A DNA stretch of 32,675 nucleotides. It comes from DATKPC01 sp035524275. Lineage in GTDB: Bacteria; Pseudomonadota; Gammaproteobacteria; Burkholderiales; Burkholderiaceae_F. The first letter of the stretch is position 1; every line of letters begins with the position of its first letter. The stretch covers positions 1-32,675 of the forward strand of contig DATKPC010000124.1 of NCBI GenBank assembly GCA_035524275.1. The letters are read 5' to 3'. A model generated the notes under the pieces. That model saw only the letters and a program-made list of their open reading frames with translations, was not told where the DNA came from and searched no databases. This document shows positions 1 through 8,114 of the stretch, in pieces. The position numbers and the translations under genes were made by a program.

Positions 1-82
1 CGAGTGGCCGCTCGCCGCCGCCCGTCGGTCCGGCGCCAGGTTGTTTCTCGCCGGCTTGGTTCTCGTTGTCCACCGCGTTCAT
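1..82 (-). CDS. hemX: N-terminus of probable HemX (partial, runs off left edge)
   Basis: An ATG lies 22 bases beyond the hemD stop on the same strand, and the frame stays open to the window edge (27 codons). The visible peptide begins MNAVDNENQAGEKQPGAGP and is rich in Gly, Pro, Asn and Gln. HemX proteins, annotated as uroporphyrinogen-III C-methyltransferase-like, usually have a cytoplasmic low-complexity N-terminus of this kind before a single membrane helix, and hemX follows hemD in many beta- and gammaproteobacteria. The call rests mainly on gene order, because no conserved domain is inside the window. No strong ribosome-binding site is visible. Confidence 0.45.
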   Translation of the reverse strand, partial: MNAVDNENQAGEKQPGAGPTGGGERPL

Positions 83-104
83 CGTCGTTGCCCGGGACGC
101 GATT

Positions 105-902
105 CTACGAGGCTGCCGCTGCGGTCCATTCGGGGACGTCGCCCAGCGTCGCCAGAATCGAGGCCGCCAGCGGCGGGCTGCGCACGACGCGTGCGAATCC
201 GGCCGCGACGAGCCTTTGCGCGATGCGCTCGTGGATCGCCACGCCGACGCCACGATGAAGCCACTCCGTGACGCCGACCAGACGCTGCCAGTGGTCCTCC
301 AGGACCGCGACCGCTTCGGAACTCGTGACGATCGTCGCCGCGACGCCGCCGCGTCCGGCCCGCTCGACGAGCTCACGCGCCAGCAGAGGATCGGCGGCGT
401 GAGGGCGCCGCCAGTAGACCGCGACCTGCTCCACGTGAACGCCGTCCTCGGCGAGGCGCTGGGCGAGCCAATCGCGCCCGCTTTGCGCGCGCACGACGAG
501 CACGCGGCGCCATGCGCCGAGCCGCGGCGCCAGCATCGCATAGAGGTCCTCCGCGCCGGCGCCGCCTTCCGGCGGCGCCACGACGCGATCCGGATCGACG
601 CCGAGGCTCGCCGCAACGGCCGCGCGCGTGCCGGCGCCGACGGCCGCGAGCAACGGAACCGCACGCAGCCGGGCGAGCGATGACGCCGCCGCGCGCGCCG
701 CCGCCGGACTCACGAAAACCGCGAGGTCGAAGTCTGCGAGGCGCGCGGCCAGATCCTGCAGCGCCACGTCGCCGGCGGGCCGCGGCTGCAGGTCGAACGC
801 CGGCCAGCACACCGCGTCCTCGCCGGCGTGGCGCAACGCCGCCACGAGCTCCTGCCCTTCCGGCCCGGGCCGCGTGACGACCAGAGTGCGCGCCGCCGCC
901 AT
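105..902 (-). CDS. hemD: Uroporphyrinogen-III synthase
   Basis: Cyclises hydroxymethylbilane to uroporphyrinogen III with inversion of ring D, the step after HemC in haem and sirohaem synthesis; cytosolic. The protein has 265 residues, normal for the family. It opens with a typical HemD strand and loop (LVVTRPGPEGQELVAAL, residues about 7-23). FVSPAAARAAASSLARL near residue 64 is the usual FTSxxAV-type segment, and VTSSEAVAVLEDHW near residue 190 is the matching segment in the second lobe. HemD is poorly conserved, so position next to hemC matters. Its ATG overlaps the hemC stop by one base (TGATG), which implies translational coupling. Confidence 0.88.
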   Translation of the reverse strand: MAAARTLVVTRPGPEGQELVAALRHAGEDAVCWPAFDLQPRPAGDVALQDLAARLADFDLAVFVSPAAARAAASSLARLRAVPLLAAVGAGTRAAVAASLGVDPDRVVAPPEGGAGAEDLYAMLAPRLGAWRRVLVVRAQSGRDWLAQRLAEDGVHVEQVAVYWRRPHAADPLLARELVERAGRGGVAATIVTSSEAVAVLEDHWQRLVGVTEWLHRGVGVAIHERIAQRLVAAGFARVVRSPPLAASILATLGDVPEWTAAAAS

Positions 903-1855
903 CAGGCGCCGAGCAGCCGCTCGACACCGCGCTCACGCATCTGCGCGACCACGTCGACGCCCAGGGATTCGGCCATCGCGATCGGTCCGCTGGCTGCCCC
1001 GTCGACCCGCACGCCGCGGCGGGCGTCTCCTGCCCACGCCCGCAGCGACATCGAGTTTCCGTCGACCTCCGCGTAGGCCGCGAGCGGAACCTCGCAGCTT
1101 CCACCCAGGCCGCGCGATACCGCGCGTTCGGCCGTGGCCGCCGCGCGCGTTGCCGGGTCCTCGAGCACCGCGACGAGCCGCACGACCGCCGGCTGCGAGG
1201 CAAGCGTCTCGATCGCGAGCGCGCCCTGGCCGGGCGCCGGCAGGAACTCGGACGTCGGCAGGATCTCGCGGATGCGCGACGCGAGTCCCAGCCGCTTCAC
1301 GCCGGCGGCAGCCAGCACGAGCGCGTCGAAGTGGCCGGCGTCGAGCTTCGCCAGTCGCGTTCCGAGGTTGCCGCGCACCGGCTCGATGCGCAGGTGAGGA
1401 TAGGTGGCGCGAAGCGCGAGTTCGCGACGCAGGCTGGACGTCCCGACGCAGGCGCCGGCCGGCAGGTCGGCGAGGCGCGCGTAGCGGCCGGAGACGAAGC
1501 AATCGCGCGGGTCCTCGCGCGCGAGGATCGCCGCGAGCGCGAAGCGCTCGTCGAGCTGCATCGGCACGTCCTTGAGCGAATGCACCGCCAGGTGCGCGCG
1601 CCCCTCGACGAGCGCCAGCTCCAGCTCCTTCACGAAGAGCCCCTTGCCGCCGACCTTCGCGAGCGCGCGATCCAGGACCTGGTCGCCACGCGTCGTCATC
1701 GGCAGCAGGTCGACCTCGAGGCCCGGATGCGCCGCGCGCAGGAGCTCGCGGACATGTTCCGCCTGCCACATCGCAAGCGGGCTCTGGCGCGTCGCGATCA
1801 CGATGCGCGGCAGGGCCGGGACGGCGGCGGGTTCCGGGTTCGGGTGTTCGGACAT
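902..1855 (-). CDS. hemC: Porphobilinogen deaminase (hydroxymethylbilane synthase)
   Basis: Polymerises four porphobilinogens into hydroxymethylbilane using a covalently bound dipyrromethane cofactor; cytosolic. The protein has 317 residues. Visible family motifs are IATRQSPLAMWQA near residue 20, the segment RGDQVLDRALAKVGGKGLF, HSLKDVPMQL, GTSSLRRELAL, and LPAPGQGALAIE. The cofactor-attaching cysteine is in GGSCEVPLAAY, at about residue 254. HemC heads a hemC-hemD-(hemX) operon and is divergent from ppc across an 88-base gap that also holds the ppc ribosome-binding site. The N-terminal 17 residues before the first conserved strand are variable and proline-rich, so a slightly later start is possible. 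Confidence 0.96.
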   Translation of the reverse strand: MSEHPNPEPAAVPALPRIVIATRQSPLAMWQAEHVRELLRAAHPGLEVDLLPMTTRGDQVLDRALAKVGGKGLFVKELELALVEGRAHLAVHSLKDVPMQLDERFALAAILAREDPRDCFVSGRYARLADLPAGACVGTSSLRRELALRATYPHLRIEPVRGNLGTRLAKLDAGHFDALVLAAAGVKRLGLASRIREILPTSEFLPAPGQGALAIETLASQPAVVRLVAVLEDPATRAAATAERAVSRGLGGSCEVPLAAYAEVDGNSMSLRAWAGDARRGVRVDGAASGPIAMAESLGVDVVAQMRERGVERLLGA

Positions 1856-1943
1856 CCTGGGAGTTCCGTCACGGCCCGCGGCGCGGGCACGAAAGATGCT
1901 GTCGGATCCACTTTACCATTGAAGAAAAACGGGGCGAGGGAAC

Positions 1944-4676
1944 GTGGAAGCCGATCACTTCGAGCTGTTGCGCGGTGACATCCGCCGCCTCGGGCGCGTC
2001 CTGGGGGACGTCATCCGCGAGAACGAGGGCGATGCCGTCTACGCGGCGATCGAGGACATCCGGCAGGTCGCGACACGCCTGCGCCGCGACGCCGATCCGC
2101 AGGATGCGCGCGAGCTCGACCGGCGCCTCAAGCGCCTGGCGCGCGCCGAGGCGAGCGCGGTCGTGCGCGCCTTCAGCTACTTCCTGCAGCTGTCCAACAT
2201 CGCCGAGGATCGCTTCCAGGTCCGCGAACTGCGGCGCGAGCGCGCCGGCCAAGCGGCCGGAACCGTGGCCCGCGCCTTCGAGCTCCTGGCCACGCGCGGC
2301 GTCGGCCTCGCACGCCTGCGCCGGCTCGTGAAGGACGCCTGCCTCGTCCCGGTCCTGACCGCGCACCCGACCGAGGTCCGCCGCCGCAGCATCCTCGACA
2401 ACGAACGCGAGGTCGCGCGCGTGCTGGACGCGCCGGGCGACCCGGACGATCCCGGCGACGACGACCCCGAGGGGCGGCTTCGCGCCGCGGTCGCGACGCT
2501 CTGGCAGACGCGGATGCTGCGGCCGCAGCGGCTGACGGTCTACGACGAGATCGAGAACGCGCTGTCCTACTGGCGCGCGACGTTCCTGCGCGAGATCCCG
2601 CGGGTGATCGCGGACGTCGAACGGCGCCTGGGCGAGCCGGCGCCGTCGTTCCTGCGCCTGGGTTCGTGGATCGGCGGCGACCGCGACGGGCATCCGCACG
2701 TCGCGAGCGAGACGATGGAAGCGGCGCTCGCGGCGCAGTCCGCGACGGTCATCGAGCACTATCTCGGGCAGATCCACGAGCTCGGCCGCCAGCTGTCGAT
2801 GTCGGCGACGCTGGTCGCGACCGATCCGGACCTCGCGAAGCTCGCCGAAGCGAGTCCCGACCGGTCGCCGCAGCGGATCGACGAACCTTATCGCCGTGCG
2901 CTCACCGGCGTCTACGCACGCCTCGCGGCCACCGCGGCCGCGCTCGGCGTCCCGGTGCGGGCCGCCGCCGCGGTCGGCCCGGCCGCGCCCTATGCGAAGC
3001 CGGCCGATCTCGCCGCCGACCTGCGGACCGTGCGCGGCTCGCTCGTCGCGCATCATGGCGGCGCGATCAGCGCACTGCGCCTGGATCCGCTTCTACGCGC
3101 CGTCGACGTGTTCGGCTTCCACGGGGCGACGCTCGACCTGCGCCAGAGCTCCGACGTCTTCGAGGACGTCGTGGCCGAACTGCTCGCGGCGTCGGAGACC
3201 TGCCACGACTACCGCAAGCTTGCCGAGGCGGAGCGCGTGCGGCTGCTGACGCGCGAGATCGCGCACCCCCGCCCGCTGGCCTCGCCGCACATCGACTACT
3301 CGGCGCGAACGCGATCGGAGCTCGGCGTGTTCGCGACCGCGAAGACGCTGCGGGAGCGGTTCGGATCCGCCGCGATCGACAAGCACATCGTCTCGCACAC
3401 CGAGACGCTGTCGGACCTCCTCGAAGTCGCGCTGCTCCAGAAGGAGGCGGGGCTGCTGGCCGGCAACGAGGTCCGGCGCTGCGCGCTGATGATCGTGCCG
3501 CTCTTCGAGACGATCGCCGACCTGGAGCGCGCGCCGACGCTGATGGGGGAGCTGCTCGCGCATCCGGGCCTGCGCCACATGCTGGTGGCCGATCGGGGGC
3601 GGCCGCTGCACGAGGTGATGCTCGGCTATTCCGACAGCAACAAGGACGGCGGCCTGCTGGCGTCGAACTGGGCGCTGTACCGCGCGACGCGGCGCCTGCG
3701 CGCGGTCTTCGACCAGCACGGCGTCGAGCTGCGCCTGTTCCACGGCCGCGGCGGCACGGTCGGCCGCGGCGGCGGCCCCAGCTTCGAGGCCATCCTTGCG
3801 CAGCCGCCGGGGTCGGTCCGCGGGCAGATCCGGCTGACGGAACAGGGCGAGACGATCCAGGCGAAATATGCCGATCCGTCGATCGGGCGCCACCAGCTCG
3901 AGCTGCTCGTCGCCGCCGTGCTGCAGGCGAGCCTGGCCGACGACCACGAGCCCTCGGCGCTGGCCGGCCACGAGGCCGTGCTGGAGGAGATCTCGGCGCA
4001 TGCGCAGAAGGCCTACCGCGACCTCGTGTACGGCACCGAAGGCTTCGCGGAGTTCTTCTTCAGTGCCACGCCGATCGCGGAGATCATGGAGCTCAACATC
4101 GGCAGCCGGCCCTCGGCGCGCCGCGTCACCGGGCGCATCGAGGACCTGCGCGCGATCCCGTGGGTGTTCTCGTGGGGGCAATGCCGGATCCTGCTGCCGG
4201 CGTGGTACGGGTTCGGCAGCGGCGTCGAGGCCTTCGTCGCCGCCGGCGCCGGCGCGAGCGGCCGGCGGGCGCGCCAGCAGCAGCTGCGCACGATGCTCGC
4301 GCGCTGGCCCTTCTTCCGCGCGCTCGTCGCCAACATGGAGATGGCGCTCGCCAAGGCCGACTTCGGGATCGCGGCGCGCTACGTCGGGCTCGCGGCCGAC
4401 CGGCGGCGCGGCGCGGCGATCTTCGCGACGATCCGCAACGAATGGAAGCTCACGGTCAAGCACTGGCAGGCGATCAGCGGGCAGCGTTCCTGGCTCGAGG
4501 CCAATCCGCAGCTCGCGCGGATGATCCGCAACCGGCTGCCCTACCTCGACCCGCTGAACCACCTGCAGGTCGAGTTGCTGAAGCGGCACCGCGCCGGCGT
4601 CAGCGACGAGCGGACGCGGCGCGCGATCCACCTCACGATCAACGGGATATCGGCCGGGCTCCGCAATACCGGCTGA
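1944..4676 (+). CDS. ppc: Phosphoenolpyruvate carboxylase
   Basis: Carboxylates PEP with bicarbonate to oxaloacetate, the main anaplerotic reaction feeding the TCA cycle; cytosolic tetramer in the family. The protein has 910 residues, close to the usual 880-930. The first catalytic-histidine motif VLTAHPTEVRRRS lies near residue 136, GYSDSNKDGG near residue 558, and the glycine-rich PEP/phosphate loop FHGRGGTVGRGGGP near residue 598. The C-terminus ends in the family's invariant NTG tail. The start is GTG with a purine-rich GGGGCGAGGG just upstream. The gene is divergent from hemC and converges with algR only 9 bases away, leaving no room for a separate terminator. Confidence 0.97.
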   Translation: MEADHFELLRGDIRRLGRVLGDVIRENEGDAVYAAIEDIRQVATRLRRDADPQDARELDRRLKRLARAEASAVVRAFSYFLQLSNIAEDRFQVRELRRERAGQAAGTVARAFELLATRGVGLARLRRLVKDACLVPVLTAHPTEVRRRSILDNEREVARVLDAPGDPDDPGDDDPEGRLRAAVATLWQTRMLRPQRLTVYDEIENALSYWRATFLREIPRVIADVERRLGEPAPSFLRLGSWIGGDRDGHPHVASETMEAALAAQSATVIEHYLGQIHELGRQLSMSATLVATDPDLAKLAEASPDRSPQRIDEPYRRALTGVYARLAATAAALGVPVRAAAAVGPAAPYAKPADLAADLRTVRGSLVAHHGGAISALRLDPLLRAVDVFGFHGATLDLRQSSDVFEDVVAELLAASETCHDYRKLAEAERVRLLTREIAHPRPLASPHIDYSARTRSELGVFATAKTLRERFGSAAIDKHIVSHTETLSDLLEVALLQKEAGLLAGNEVRRCALMIVPLFETIADLERAPTLMGELLAHPGLRHMLVADRGRPLHEVMLGYSDSNKDGGLLASNWALYRATRRLRAVFDQHGVELRLFHGRGGTVGRGGGPSFEAILAQPPGSVRGQIRLTEQGETIQAKYADPSIGRHQLELLVAAVLQASLADDHEPSALAGHEAVLEEISAHAQKAYRDLVYGTEGFAEFFFSATPIAEIMELNIGSRPSARRVTGRIEDLRAIPWVFSWGQCRILLPAWYGFGSGVEAFVAAGAGASGRRARQQQLRTMLARWPFFRALVANMEMALAKADFGIAARYVGLAADRRRGAAIFATIRNEWKLTVKHWQAISGQRSWLEANPQLARMIRNRLPYLDPLNHLQVELLKRHRAGVSDERTRRAIHLTINGISAGLRNTG

Positions 4677-4685
4677 CGCCGCCGC

Positions 4686-5462
4686 TCAGGCCCCCTTCGC
4701 CGCCGCCTTCACGACGGCCCACTGGCGCCGCGACACCGGCAGCCGCTCGGCGACGCCGTTCAACTGCACCTCCCAGTGGCCCTCGGCGCCTTCGCCGTCG
4801 GCGTCGGGACGCCCGCGGACGCGCTCGAAGCCGAGGATCGCCGAACGCGCGACGAGCGCGTTGCGATGGATGCGGATGAACCGCTCGCCGAATTCCTGCT
4901 CCAGCGCCGTGAGCGACTCCTCGGTCAGGTGCTCGCGCGTCGGGGTGCGGATCGTGACGTACTTCAACTCGGCGCGCAGGAAGACGATCTCGTCGACCGG
5001 GATCAGCACCATCCGCCCGCGCTCGGAGACGGTGAGGTGCGTGCGCGAGGAGCCGAGCGAGCGCGCCAGCGCCTCCAGGCGCGGCTCGCCGCGCTGCATG
5101 CGCTTGGCGATCTGCAGCGCCGCGACCAGCTTGTCGGCGCGCACCGGCTTCAGCAGGTAGCCGACCGCCTGGACGTCGAAGGCCTCGAGCGCATGGGCGT
5201 CGTAGGCGGTGACGAAGATCACGCAAGGCGGCTGCTCGTGCGCGGCCAGGTGGCGGGCGACCTCGATGCCGTTCATGTCCGGCATCGTGATGTCGAGCAG
5301 CACGACATCGGGTTCCAGCCGTTCGACCGCGTGCAGCGCCGCCACGCCGCAGTCGGCCTCGCCGACCACCTTGAGCTCGACCTGCTGCGCGGCGTCGGCC
5401 AGCAGCTGGTGCATCCGGGCTCGCGCCGGCGGCTCATCGTCGACGATGAGGATTTTCAGCAT
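4686..5462 (-). CDS. algR: LytTR-family response regulator, AlgR type
   Basis: DNA-binding response regulator of 258 residues. Receiver domain at about residues 1-120: acidic pair at D8/D9, phosphoacceptor D57 in VVLLDITMPDMNG, switch Thr in FVTAYD, and Lys in YLLKPV. A LytTR DNA-binding domain follows from about residue 145 (RMVLIPVDEIVFLRAELKYV, then FIRIHRNALVARSAI). Family members bind imperfect direct repeats; AlgR of Pseudomonas controls alginate, pili and virulence genes, but targets here are unknown. The start overlaps the algZ stop by one base (TGATG), so kinase and regulator are probably translated together. The symbol is by similarity and by position beside argH and hemC. Confidence 0.88.
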   Translation of the reverse strand: MLKILIVDDEPPARARMHQLLADAAQQVELKVVGEADCGVAALHAVERLEPDVVLLDITMPDMNGIEVARHLAAHEQPPCVIFVTAYDAHALEAFDVQAVGYLLKPVRADKLVAALQIAKRMQRGEPRLEALARSLGSSRTHLTVSERGRMVLIPVDEIVFLRAELKYVTIRTPTREHLTEESLTALEQEFGERFIRIHRNALVARSAILGFERVRGRPDADGEGAEGHWEVQLNGVAERLPVSRRQWAVVKAAAKGA

Positions 5463-6529
5463 CAGGAGACCCCCTTGTTCTCGATCGGAAGCGTCAATGT
5501 GAGTTCGAATCGGTCATGCCGGACCTTGGTTTCCAGGCTCGCCTCCAGATCGTAGACCAGCGAGAGGCGGCCGCGGATGTTGTCCAGGCCGATCTGGTTG
5601 CCCTCGCGCTGGACCGGCTCGCGCGCGATCGGATTGCTGACGAACACCTCGAGGTTGAATCCGCGGCTGCGCACGCGCACGACGATCTCGCAGCGGCCGG
5701 CAAGCTTCTCGGCACCGTAGCGCACGGCGTTCTCGATGATCGGCTGCAGCAGCAATTGTGGCACCCGCGCGCGCGGATGCACGGCCCCGATCTGCCAGTC
5801 GACGACGAGCCGGTCGCCGAGGCGCGTCTGCTCGATCTCGACGTAGCGGCGGCACAGGTCGAGTTCCTGGTCGAGGGGCACGAGCTTGCGGACGTCGGCC
5901 ATCACCGCACGGAACAGTTCGGCGATGTTCTCCAGCATCCGTTCCGCCCGGATCGGGTCCGCGCGGATCACGGCCAGCACCGCATTGAGGCTATTGAAGA
6001 AGAAATGCGGCCGGATCCTCGACTGCAGGGCCTGGAAGCGGGCCTCGGCGATCGCCGGCGAGAACGCGCGCTCGCGCAGCTCGAAATAGTGCTGCGCGAG
6101 CGCGCCGAGCAGGGCCGCCGCCGCGGAGAACTCGGCGACGTGCCAGGTCGAGCGCGCGACGCCGGGAACGAACTGCAGCCAGGCGAGCGTGTACGCCACG
6201 GGCACGGACCACGCGACCAGGCGCTGGATGCGCGGCGGGGCCGGCGCGAAGCGGCGCGCCAGGCACCAGGTGATCAGCGTGAGCAGCGTCACCGGCTCCG
6301 CGACGGCCGCGCCGGCAAGCAGCGCCGCCATGAATGCCGCCTGCCCGTCGGCGCGGCTCGCGGCGCCGAGCGCGAGCATCGCATTGACGAACAGCGCCAG
6401 CCGGACGAGCGTGCCGGCGTTGCAGCCGTCCGGGATAAGGCGCCGCGGCGTCGGCGTCGCGACTTCGCTGCGCGATCCGAGCGGCGCGGGAGCCGGCAAA
6501 GGACGCTTGGATCCCCCTCGTATACTCAT
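5462..6529 (-). CDS. algZ: LytS/AlgZ-type sensor histidine kinase
   Basis: Membrane sensor kinase of 355 residues that presumably phosphorylates the coupled AlgR-type regulator. Residues 1-30 are basic and cytoplasmic, then four hydrophobic segments lie at about 40-60, 67-92, 104-123 and 133-147. The phosphorylated His is H175 in QSRIRPHFFFNSLNAV, the hallmark of the His_kinase family (PF06580). Downstream, LLLQPIIENAVRYGAE is the N box of the HATPase domain, and GNQIGLDNIRGRLSLVY is a G box. No periplasmic sensor domain is visible, so a signal would be sensed in or at the membrane. It is divergent from argH across about 50 bases; TATACT at 6521-6526, inside its first codons, could be the argH -10 box. 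Confidence 0.88.
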   Translation of the reverse strand: MSIRGGSKRPLPAPAPLGSRSEVATPTPRRLIPDGCNAGTLVRLALFVNAMLALGAASRADGQAAFMAALLAGAAVAEPVTLLTLITWCLARRFAPAPPRIQRLVAWSVPVAYTLAWLQFVPGVARSTWHVAEFSAAAALLGALAQHYFELRERAFSPAIAEARFQALQSRIRPHFFFNSLNAVLAVIRADPIRAERMLENIAELFRAVMADVRKLVPLDQELDLCRRYVEIEQTRLGDRLVVDWQIGAVHPRARVPQLLLQPIIENAVRYGAEKLAGRCEIVVRVRSRGFNLEVFVSNPIAREPVQREGNQIGLDNIRGRLSLVYDLEASLETKVRHDRFELTLTLPIENKGVS

Positions 6530-6579
6530 GGCCCGCCGCGCCGCGGCCGGCGCCCTCGTTCCGCCTCCTGGAATCCGTC

Positions 6580-7980
6580 GTGTCGAATGCCCCTTCGCCG
6601 TCCTCCCTGCATCAACGCGACTCCGGCTGGTCCGGCCGCTTCTCGGAACCGGTCGCCGAGACCGTGCTGCGCTACACCGCCAGCGTCGGCTTCGACCGGC
6701 GGCTCGCGGAGGCCGACATCGCCGGGTCGCGCGCCCACGCGGCGATGCTGGCCCGCGCCGGCGTGATCTCCGCCGCCGATCTCGCGGCGATCGACGGCGG
6801 GCTGCAGCGGATCGCGGAGGAGATCCGCGGCGGCAGCTTCGAATGGCAGCTGGAGCTCGAGGACGTGCACCTGAACATCGAGCGCCGCCTCACCGACCTG
6901 GTCGGCGACGCCGGCAAGCGCCTGCACACCGGCCGCTCGCGCAACGACCAGGTCGCCACCGACCTGCGCCTGTGGCTGCGGGCGGCCATCGACGAGATCC
7001 GCGCCGCGCTGCACGAACTGCGCCGTGCGCTCGTCGACGTCGCCGAGCGCCACGCGGCGACGATCATGCCCGGCTTCACGCACCTGCAGGTCGCGCAACC
7101 GGTCACGTTCGGCCACCACCTGCTCGCGTACGTCGAGATGTTCGGACGCGACGACGAACGCCTGCGGGACTGTCGCAGCCGCGTCAACCGGCTGCCGCTG
7201 GGCGCGGCGGCGCTCGCGGGCACGTCGTTCCGGATCGACCGGCAGTTCGTCGCCGACCAGCTCGGCTTCGAGCAGGTCGGCCAGAACTCGCTCGACGCCG
7301 TCAGCGACCGCGATTTCGCGATCGAATTCACGGCCGCCGCGGCGCTCGCGATGGTCCACTTCTCGCGGTTGGCGGAGGAGCTGGTCCTGTGGATGAACCC
7401 CGGCATCGGGTTCATCGACCTGCCGGACCGCTTCTGCACCGGGTCGTCGATCATGCCGCAGAAGAAGAATCCGGACGTCCCGGAGCTCGCGCGCGGGAAG
7501 TGCGGGCGCGTCGCCGGCCACCTGGCCGGGCTGCTGATGCTGATGAAGGCGCAGCCCCTCGCCTACAACAAGGACAACCAGGAGGACAAGGAGCCGCTGT
7601 TCGACACCGCCGACACGCTGCTGGACACGACCCGGATCTTCGCGGCGCTGGTTCCGGGCATCGTCGTTCGGCCCGACGCGATGCGCGCGGCGGCGGAACG
7701 CGGCCACGCGACCGCGACGGACCTCGCCGACTGGCTCGTGCAGCACGGCGTGCCGTTCCGCGACGCGCACGAGATCGTGGCGCGCGCGGTGCGCCTGGCC
7801 GCCGAGGGCGGCATCGATCTGGCGTCCCTCACGACGGCGCAACTGCAGTCGATCTCGCCGCTGATCACCGACGACGCGCGGGCGGTCCTCACGCTCGAAG
7901 GCTCGGTCGCCGCGCGCGACCACGTCGGCGGGACGGCGCCGCGCCAGGTCCTGGCGCAGGTCGCGCGGCTGCGCGGCTAG
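6580..7980 (+). CDS. argH: Argininosuccinate lyase
   Basis: Cleaves argininosuccinate to arginine and fumarate, the last step of arginine synthesis; a cytosolic homotetramer in the family. The protein has 466 residues, the normal length. Fumarase/aspartase-superfamily signatures are present: HTGRSRNDQVATD near residue 117, the catalytic-base His region FTHLQVAQPV near residue 167, and the mobile loop signature GSSIMPQKKNPD near residue 288 with the catalytic serine. The start is GTG at 6580 in CGTCGTGTCG with only a weak GGA upstream; no better start codon precedes the conserved SGWSGRFSEP segment. An active-looking hairpin follows the stop. Confidence 0.96.
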   Translation: MSNAPSPSSLHQRDSGWSGRFSEPVAETVLRYTASVGFDRRLAEADIAGSRAHAAMLARAGVISAADLAAIDGGLQRIAEEIRGGSFEWQLELEDVHLNIERRLTDLVGDAGKRLHTGRSRNDQVATDLRLWLRAAIDEIRAALHELRRALVDVAERHAATIMPGFTHLQVAQPVTFGHHLLAYVEMFGRDDERLRDCRSRVNRLPLGAAALAGTSFRIDRQFVADQLGFEQVGQNSLDAVSDRDFAIEFTAAAALAMVHFSRLAEELVLWMNPGIGFIDLPDRFCTGSSIMPQKKNPDVPELARGKCGRVAGHLAGLLMLMKAQPLAYNKDNQEDKEPLFDTADTLLDTTRIFAALVPGIVVRPDAMRAAAERGHATATDLADWLVQHGVPFRDAHEIVARAVRLAAEGGIDLASLTTAQLQSISPLITDDARAVLTLEGSVAARDHVGGTAPRQVLAQVARLRG

Positions 7981-7988
7981 GCGCCGGC

Positions 7989-8005
7989 GCGGCCGAAGCG
8001 GCCGC
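7989..8005 (+). terminator. Hairpin after argH
   Basis: GCGGCCGAAGCGGCCGC forms a perfect 7-bp stem with a 3-nt AAG loop, starting 8 bases after the argH TAG. No T-run follows, so this is either a Rho-assisted terminator or a 3'-end protecting stem. The position suggests it ends the argH transcript. Confidence 0.45.
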
Positions 8006-8039
8006 CATCCGGACGGGCTTGGCGACGTCGGGCCGGTGA

Positions 8040-8099
8040 GCGGCCCGGCAGGCGGGCCGGCAAGCGGAGTGGCAAGCGGGCCGTTAGGCGGGCCGCCGC
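8040..8099. repeat. Imperfect 12-bp tandem repeat, five units
   Basis: Five consecutive 12-base units fill the gap between the convergent argH and pmbA genes: GCGGCCCGGCAG, GCGGGCCGGCAA, GCGGAGTGGCAA, GCGGGCCGTTAG and GCGGGCCGCCGC. All share the GCGG start, and most share the GGCC core. It lies outside both reading frames. The array has the look of a small minisatellite; function is unknown. Confidence 0.7.
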
Positions 8100-8114
8100 A
8101 ACGCGCATCCGCCG

